A DNA stretch of 64,000 bases from Acidobacteriota bacterium. GTDB lineage: Bacteria > Acidobacteriota > Terriglobia > Terriglobales > Acidobacteriaceae. The stretch covers positions 25,446-89,445 of the forward strand of contig JAJYVF010000023.1 in the NCBI GenBank assembly GCA_021792135.1, given 5' to 3'. The notes beneath the pieces were generated by a model. That model had not been told where the DNA came from. It searched no databases and worked only from the letters and a program-made list of their open reading frames with translations. The translations under genes and the position numbers were made by a program. Shown here in pieces: positions 60,451 through 64,000 of this stretch (the first letter of the stretch is position 1; each line of letters starts with the position of its first letter).

Positions 60451-61474
60451 TGGGCAGGTACTCGGAGCGAAGCTCTTCGGCAGCCTCATGCGCGCGAGGA
60501 TTGTTGGAATGCATGAGCTCACAATAGATGAGCCAGGGGTGAGCCAGGTGGATGCCGTCGACTTCCTTCCAGAAGGGCAGTTCCCCGAAGCTCCTGAGCA
60601 CAGTGACGAGGCCTTCACGATCTGGGAGGAGCCGGGCTTTGCGGCTTGTCTCGGCCGTTAGATCGTCACTGAAGAGGGGAACATCGAGCCCCTGATAGAA
60701 GCGGTTGAGCCGGAAGGACGCGGGTCCTCCCGTAAGAGACCAGCGAACAGGCAACAGATCCCGGCGGAGATGGTCAATCACTTCATCGGACGCGGAAACG
60801 GGCAGCCGATAACGGCCGATCAGCAGGCGCGGCCGCAGAATTTGCTCGTATCCGCTGAGCAGTTGCGCGCGCAGCGAGGAAGATTGGGACTCCGGCCGAC
60901 GGTACCCATCTTTGGTTTTGATGAGGAGCCCGTCCGCTATCCATTGCTGGCGTGCCTGAGCGGCGGAGCTTTTGCTGATCCCAGCCGCCGTGGCGAGTTG
61001 TCGGACCGTCCAGTTTGCCGCATCGGGATACGCGGCAAGGGCAAAGAGCGCCTGGATTCTGCCAGGGCTGACAATTGCCTGCTTTTCCCGTCCCGTCGAT
61101 GGCTCACGCTGGCCTATGATGGTCCGCTCATAACGGTTGCCGAGCCGAAGATGGATATTGCCGACCTCGTCGACAAAATTGATGCCCGCATTCATCAGGG
61201 TTTCGGCGGATTCCCGGGGAACGTACCGAGCGAGGAGGAGAATGGGCTCGCTCCCTTTCGCGTGGGCGACCAGCATGTTGAGAAAAGAGCGGTCGAGATA
61301 CGCCTTTTTCTTTTGAATGCGGAATCGAAAGGTTTCTTCGGCAGTCTTTAGGATTAGTTCGGCGTCGCCCCGGCTCCCGGTTCCGGGGGGTAGGCTTACG
61401 ACTTCGGCGGCTCGAACGAAGTCGAGAGAACGCAGCAGGCTGAGTTGCTGCTCGTGTTGGTAGACCCGGGCCAT
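60443..61474 (-). CDS. AbiEi-type antitoxin/regulator
   Basis: A 343-aa protein with a DNA-binding middle: 'WTVRQLATAAGISKSSAAQA' and 'WIADGLLIKTKDGYRR' form a winged-helix domain, preceded by a long N-terminal domain and followed by a C-terminal part ('YEQILRPRLLIGRYRL'). This layout fits the AbiEi family antitoxins, which repress their own operon and neutralise AbiEii. The eight-base overlap with the nucleotidyltransferase gene and a pair of TGTCCA sites right before the ATG support that role. Confidence 0.72.
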   Translation of the reverse strand: MARVYQHEQQLSLLRSLDFVRAAEVVSLPPGTGSRGDAELILKTAEETFRFRIQKKKAYLDRSFLNMLVAHAKGSEPILLLARYVPRESAETLMNAGINFVDEVGNIHLRLGNRYERTIIGQREPSTGREKQAIVSPGRIQALFALAAYPDAANWTVRQLATAAGISKSSAAQARQQWIADGLLIKTKDGYRRPESQSSSLRAQLLSGYEQILRPRLLIGRYRLPVSASDEVIDHLRRDLLPVRWSLTGGPASFRLNRFYQGLDVPLFSDDLTAETSRKARLLPDREGLVTVLRSFGELPFWKEVDGIHLAHPWLIYCELMHSNNPRAHEAAEELRSEYLPNG

Positions 61475-61475
61475 C

Positions 61476-61511
61476 TGTCCACGATTGTATTCTGTCCATT
61501 ATTATTGGACA
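61476..61511. promoter_or_regulatory. Operator-like TGTCCA sites before the AbiE pair
   Basis: TGTCCA at 61493-61498 and TGGACA at 61506-61511 form a perfect inverted repeat with a seven-base AT-only spacer; a further TGTCCA lies at 61476-61481, next to the antitoxin ATG (61474). Such an arrangement is expected for AbiEi autoregulation, where the antitoxin binds inverted repeats in its promoter. Confidence 0.55.
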
Positions 61512-61731
61512 AGAAGAAACGGAGGACGAACGGTCCCCGATCCGTGACGAGCTCGACGCCGTGCCACGAGCCGGAACGGCAATAAATACGTTGGCTAACC
61601 CATACCATTTGTGCTCTTCGTCACAGAGATCGCTGGCGCATAAGAGCTACAAACTGAACCGAAGGGGTCAAGGTATATCCACCTTCCATGATTGACTCCG
61701 CAGATCGCTCTGCGTTAAGCTGCCGCCACTC

Positions 61732-62154
61732 ATGGAAATCCACATTTTGCTGGGGCTGATGATCCCCGTGGCTTTCTTTGCATTCACGGGAATGGTCAAA
61801 TCCCTAGTGAAGTCCAACTGGACTTGGGCTAATTTTTACCTCGGGATCGATATCGCTCTGGCTGCACTCGCTAATGCAATCGTCAACGTTGTCGATTCAG
61901 TGCATCAGTCAGAGAAATTGCCCCCTGATGTGAACTTCGGACATCAGATGGCGTATACGGTTATATGCATCGTCTTGGCGTTTGCTGCGCTATTGATAAC
62001 AATGGGTTTACACCAAAGATTCGATGTCCCAGACGGATTTGAGGCTGGAAACCGAAGGGTAGCGCGAGGCATCTTATTGGGCGTAGTTGGGAACTTGGCC
62101 GGGGGCTGTGTGTTGGGACTGTTCATCTACTGGAAGCTCCGGAGGCTGGTATGA
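61732..62154 (+). CDS. Four-helix membrane protein, function unknown
   Basis: A 140-aa protein with about four membrane helices ('LLGLMIPVAFFAFTGMV', 'FYLGIDIALAALANAIV', 'YTVICIVLAFAALLITMG', 'LLGVVGNLAGGCVLGLF'). It is divergent from the AbiE pair. TTGACT (61692) and TTAAGC (61715) with a 17-base spacer could be its promoter, giving a very short leader. It overlaps the next small gene by four bases. I recognise no family; small-toxin or phage-type membrane modules are possible. Confidence 0.65.
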   Translation: MEIHILLGLMIPVAFFAFTGMVKSLVKSNWTWANFYLGIDIALAALANAIVNVVDSVHQSEKLPPDVNFGHQMAYTVICIVLAFAALLITMGLHQRFDVPDGFEAGNRRVARGILLGVVGNLAGGCVLGLFIYWKLRRLV

Positions 62155-62360
62155 TCAAAGAAATGGGAAAGGAAATCACCAGCGGTGTAGTTTTTCTGGG
62201 TGGAGTAGCGGTTGCCGCCTTGACCGCAGAGACACTCCCCGTATTGGCTGGACTCGGTGCACTCGCATCCCTTGGAGCTGGCGTGTATCAGGCTGTATCC
62301 TCCGCCGCTCGCACAAAGGCAGCAAAGGAATCCGCCACCCATTGCACGGTTGTAAAGTGA
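62151..62360 (+). CDS. Small membrane peptide coupled to the four-helix protein
   Basis: A 69-aa protein whose ATG overlaps the previous stop (ATGA). It has one or two hydrophobic segments ('GVVFLGGVAVAALTAETLPV', 'AGLGALASLGAGVYQAVSS') and a basic C-terminus. Function unknown. Its last 73 bases overlap the 3' end of the gene on the opposite strand at 62288. Confidence 0.5.
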   Translation: MIKEMGKEITSGVVFLGGVAVAALTAETLPVLAGLGALASLGAGVYQAVSSAARTKAAKESATHCTVVK

Positions 62361-62587
62361 AACGGCAGCTCAAGCAAGGAGAGGAAGAGAAGTTCACCGA
62401 GGCTCTCTCTGCGTGTCTCGCGACAAGAATCCCTCCATGCGACGAGTTGTTGATTGAGCTTGCGGCTGACGACTTGAAGGAGTTGAGCGAGCTCGGGCAC
62501 AGTCCGGAACTCACCGGAGGCCAGGATGAATTTCTTCGCGTCTTCGAGCATCCGCTCCTGTGCGACTTCGCTTTGTGACTGTGGCAT
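62288..62587 (-). CDS. Small protein of unknown function, antisense overlap
   Basis: A 99-aa frame with a strong ribosome site (GAGGAGG nine bases before the ATG at 62587), which is the main support. The N-terminal part ('EDAKKFILASGEFRTVPELA') looks helical and could belong to a DNA-binding or toxin-antitoxin accessory protein, but no family is recognised. The C-terminal part overlaps the small membrane peptide gene on the plus strand and may be damaged. Confidence 0.45.
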   Translation of the reverse strand: MPQSQSEVAQERMLEDAKKFILASGEFRTVPELAQLLQVVSRKLNQQLVAWRDSCRETRRESLGELLFLSLLELPFHFTTVQWVADSFAAFVRAAEDTA

Positions 62588-62793
62588 TCTGAGCCGCCTC
62601 CTCGATTCAGTCCAGCTCAAAAGAGGGTGAATGGCGTTCAACTGAATGCAATCGGCTTGGGTACAGTCCCCAATTTATTGTCAGACCACGGCGGTACGGA
62701 TCTTCCCGAAAAGTTACGCGAAGTGTGCGCGCGCCAGCACACTCCGCTTTTGTACGATTGCCGGACGAATGGTCATCAGGGCCGCAAGGATCT
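62588..62793. other. Intergenic stretch before the small HTH gene
   Basis: I see no gene or repeat in these 206 bases. Confidence 0.3.
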
Positions 62794-63150
62794 TCAATCG
62801 CGGACGCGAAGAATAACTCCGTCGATGCCCAATGCCAGGCCCGCCCGCACCAGCATGGTGAGCGTAGGCATCACCTGACCATGTTCGATCCGTGATATGT
62901 GAGTGCGATGCGATCGGATCTTCGCCGCCAATGTCGACTGAGAGTAGCCGCGCCTCCGCCGCAGGTTGCGGATCGCATTCCCAATCAAGGCCGAAAGAGA
63001 ACTCAGATTGGTGGTGAGTGGGAATTTGATCTGAGCTATTGGAAGCGGCTTGCGGCAGCGCCGGCACAGAGCTGTTGCGCCAACAAATTGTCGCAATCCG
63101 CACGATGGGCAGATCAGTACGTCCCGGATCGGGACGTCCGATGAAGACAT
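62794..63150 (-). CDS. Zinc-ribbon plus XRE helix-turn-helix regulator
   Basis: A 118-aa protein with AGGAGG six bases before the ATG at 63150. The first 35 residues hold a four-cysteine zinc ribbon ('LICPSCGLRQFVGATALCRRC'), followed by a Cro/C1-type HTH: 'AIRNLRRRRGYSQSTLAAKI' and 'RTHISRIEHGQVMPTLTMLV'. It should bind DNA as a repressor. The combination of zinc ribbon and XRE in a short protein in mobile DNA is uncommon but seen in several phage/island regulators. Confidence 0.82.
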   Translation of the reverse strand: MSSSDVPIRDVLICPSCGLRQFVGATALCRRCRKPLPIAQIKFPLTTNLSSLSALIGNAIRNLRRRRGYSQSTLAAKIRSHRTHISRIEHGQVMPTLTMLVRAGLALGIDGVILRVRD

Positions 63151-63266
63151 GAAGTGCCTCCTGGTGGCTGTCAGCAGCGCACCGGCTATCGACACGCGAT
63201 TGCCTACGCGGCCTGCGACAGTGCTGGTGGGAACGTTGGGTTATGGGTTAGAGAGAGTGCCCGGTA

Positions 63267-63749
63267 TTAGCGGCGATGCCCCAGATGCCAGAAGCCCGGC
63301 TGGGATGGGCACGGGTAAACCTGCAGACAAGGATCATTCTGTCGAGCCCGTGCGTCCTCAGCCAGGTCACGAGAACGCCACGAACGCTTCGGCATTCCGG
63401 ATGCGATCCGGCATTTGGGGCACGGCAGAATTTCCGGGAAACGCTGGCGAAGTTTCTTCCGATAAGCAGCGCGCACTCTCCGGCGCTGTTCCGGATTCAG
63501 CTTTGTGAGGTCACACACTCCCGTCGGAACCGGGATCAGACGGCTCGCGGTGGCCCGAATCCCTTGCTGCCGAATGCGACGGCGACCATCGATCCGAGCG
63601 GAACGCCGCACCTCGGCTTCGAGAGCGCAGTACTGCTTCTCAAGGGAGGCGCAGTATTCGTGGTAGGTGGCACCCTGCACGACAGGGCGGAGACCCGCAC
63701 ATTCGAGGTAGATGGCGAGACGTGCGGCTCGCTTTCTCGCCGCGTTCAC
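63267..63749 (-). CDS. Basic protein of unknown function, mobile context
   Basis: A 160-aa frame with GTG at 63749 and GAGG upstream; the frame is open to 63809. It is rich in Arg and Lys ('LNPEQRRRVRAAYRKKLRQRF'), has four cysteines, and ends with 'YPCPSQPGFWHLGHR', similar to C-termini of small proteins in mobile elements that carry a Cys-x-x-Cys zinc knuckle; here the second Cys appears replaced by Gln-Pro. A conserved but degraded protein or a plain island gene are both possible. Confidence 0.45.
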   Translation of the reverse strand: MNAARKRAARLAIYLECAGLRPVVQGATYHEYCASLEKQYCALEAEVRRSARIDGRRRIRQQGIRATASRLIPVPTGVCDLTKLNPEQRRRVRAAYRKKLRQRFPEILPCPKCRIASGMPKRSWRSRDLAEDARARQNDPCLQVYPCPSQPGFWHLGHRR

Positions 63750-63938
63750 GACCGCACCTCGTCGGCAAACGCCGACGACGTGCAGATCGGGCGCTCCTGT
63801 ATCGAGCAAGCTGTGGACGGCATTTCATCCGGCGTGAAATCCGTGTTGGATCGCGGCGGAAAGACGAACATCCCTAGGAACTTGTTGAAATAGGTACGCG
63901 ATTGGCGGCGTGGGACAGTGGCTGAACGTCTTATAGGT

Positions 63939-64000
63939 ATGCGTGGAGACGAGCGGGTTCAAGACGGGATGTTCAGTTATGTTTCACTGGAGCAGCGTGT
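63939..64000 (+). mobile_element. IS5/IS1182-like transposase start, cut by window edge
   Basis: From the ATG at 63939 the last 62 bases encode 20 complete codons, 'MRGDERVQDGMFSYVSLEQR', the highly typical start of IS5/IS1182-type transposases ('MRGxDxxQxxMFSYxxxExRV'). The element continues beyond the window. The inverted repeat of the IS should lie a few tens of bases upstream (about 63880-63930), but I cannot fix its edge. Confidence 0.7.

Noticed and set aside
1..64000. CRISPR array or cas genes.
   Set aside because: No regularly spaced repeats and no Cas-like proteins were seen; the 74-bp repeat occurs only twice, plus one short partial copy.

Overview
The window is GC-rich bacterial DNA, most likely from an acidobacterium (Acidobacteriota, Terriglobia-like). 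The inference rests on two PadR regulator plus ADOP-type MacB-like permease pairs without an ATPase gene, a Ser/Thr kinase fused to a FlgO-like domain and TPRs, an FHA-GAF-PP2C protein, many Tat-exported sugar enzymes and a UPF0182 membrane protein. No rRNA or marker gene in the window confirms the phylum.

Region 1 (1-17.5 kb) is a sugar or small-carbonyl catabolic region. A compact minus-strand operon runs from about 9593 down to 1445: SDR dehydrogenase, SMP-30 lactonase, APC permease, dhaK, dhaL, an LsrF-type thiolase, an LsrG-like ABM protein, a D-threonine-aldolase/D-serine-dehydratase-type PLP enzyme and an AraC regulator. A partial glycoside hydrolase follows it at the left edge. Next to it lie two tandem paralogous SDRs, a third SDR resembling 2-keto-3-deoxy-fuconate/rhamnonate dehydrogenases, a second AraC plus PLP-enzyme pair paralogous to the first, a FucP-type symporter and a zinc alcohol dehydrogenase. 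The central idea is that DhaK/DhaL take the place of LsrK and feed a phosphorylated dicarbonyl to LsrG/LsrF, giving DHAP and acetyl-CoA, with no Lsr transporter or LsrK in the window.

Region 2 (17.9-24.3 kb) holds exported glycosidases: GH92 and GH125 alpha-mannosidases in divergent orientation, and a GH36 alpha-galactosidase. Region 3 (24.8-40.1 kb) is mostly ordinary chromosome: a split EamA/ArnEF-like pair, an ECF sigma factor with a membrane partner, FHA-GAF-PP2C, a TPR kinase, a glycosyltransferase, prfB with its programmed frameshift, msrA, an aldo/keto reductase and a sulfatase.

Region 4 (40.2-64 kb) is a patchwork of housekeeping genes and decayed mobile DNA. It has a hipA remnant, two PadR-ADOP units, an NRAMP gene cut at an IS3 transposase fragment, an amber-interrupted secreted protein, tRNA-Ser(CGA) beside a frameshifted integrase, UPF0182, an enolase-superfamily dehydratase behind an SDR remnant, an unclassified Tat-exported glycosidase, an IS1182-like fragment, a truncated P4-type integrase, an AbiE-type toxin-antitoxin pair, small orphan genes and the start of an IS5/IS1182-like transposase at the right edge. 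A 74-bp direct repeat (62/74 matches counted by eye) lies at 40294 and 59470, each copy beside mobile-element remains.
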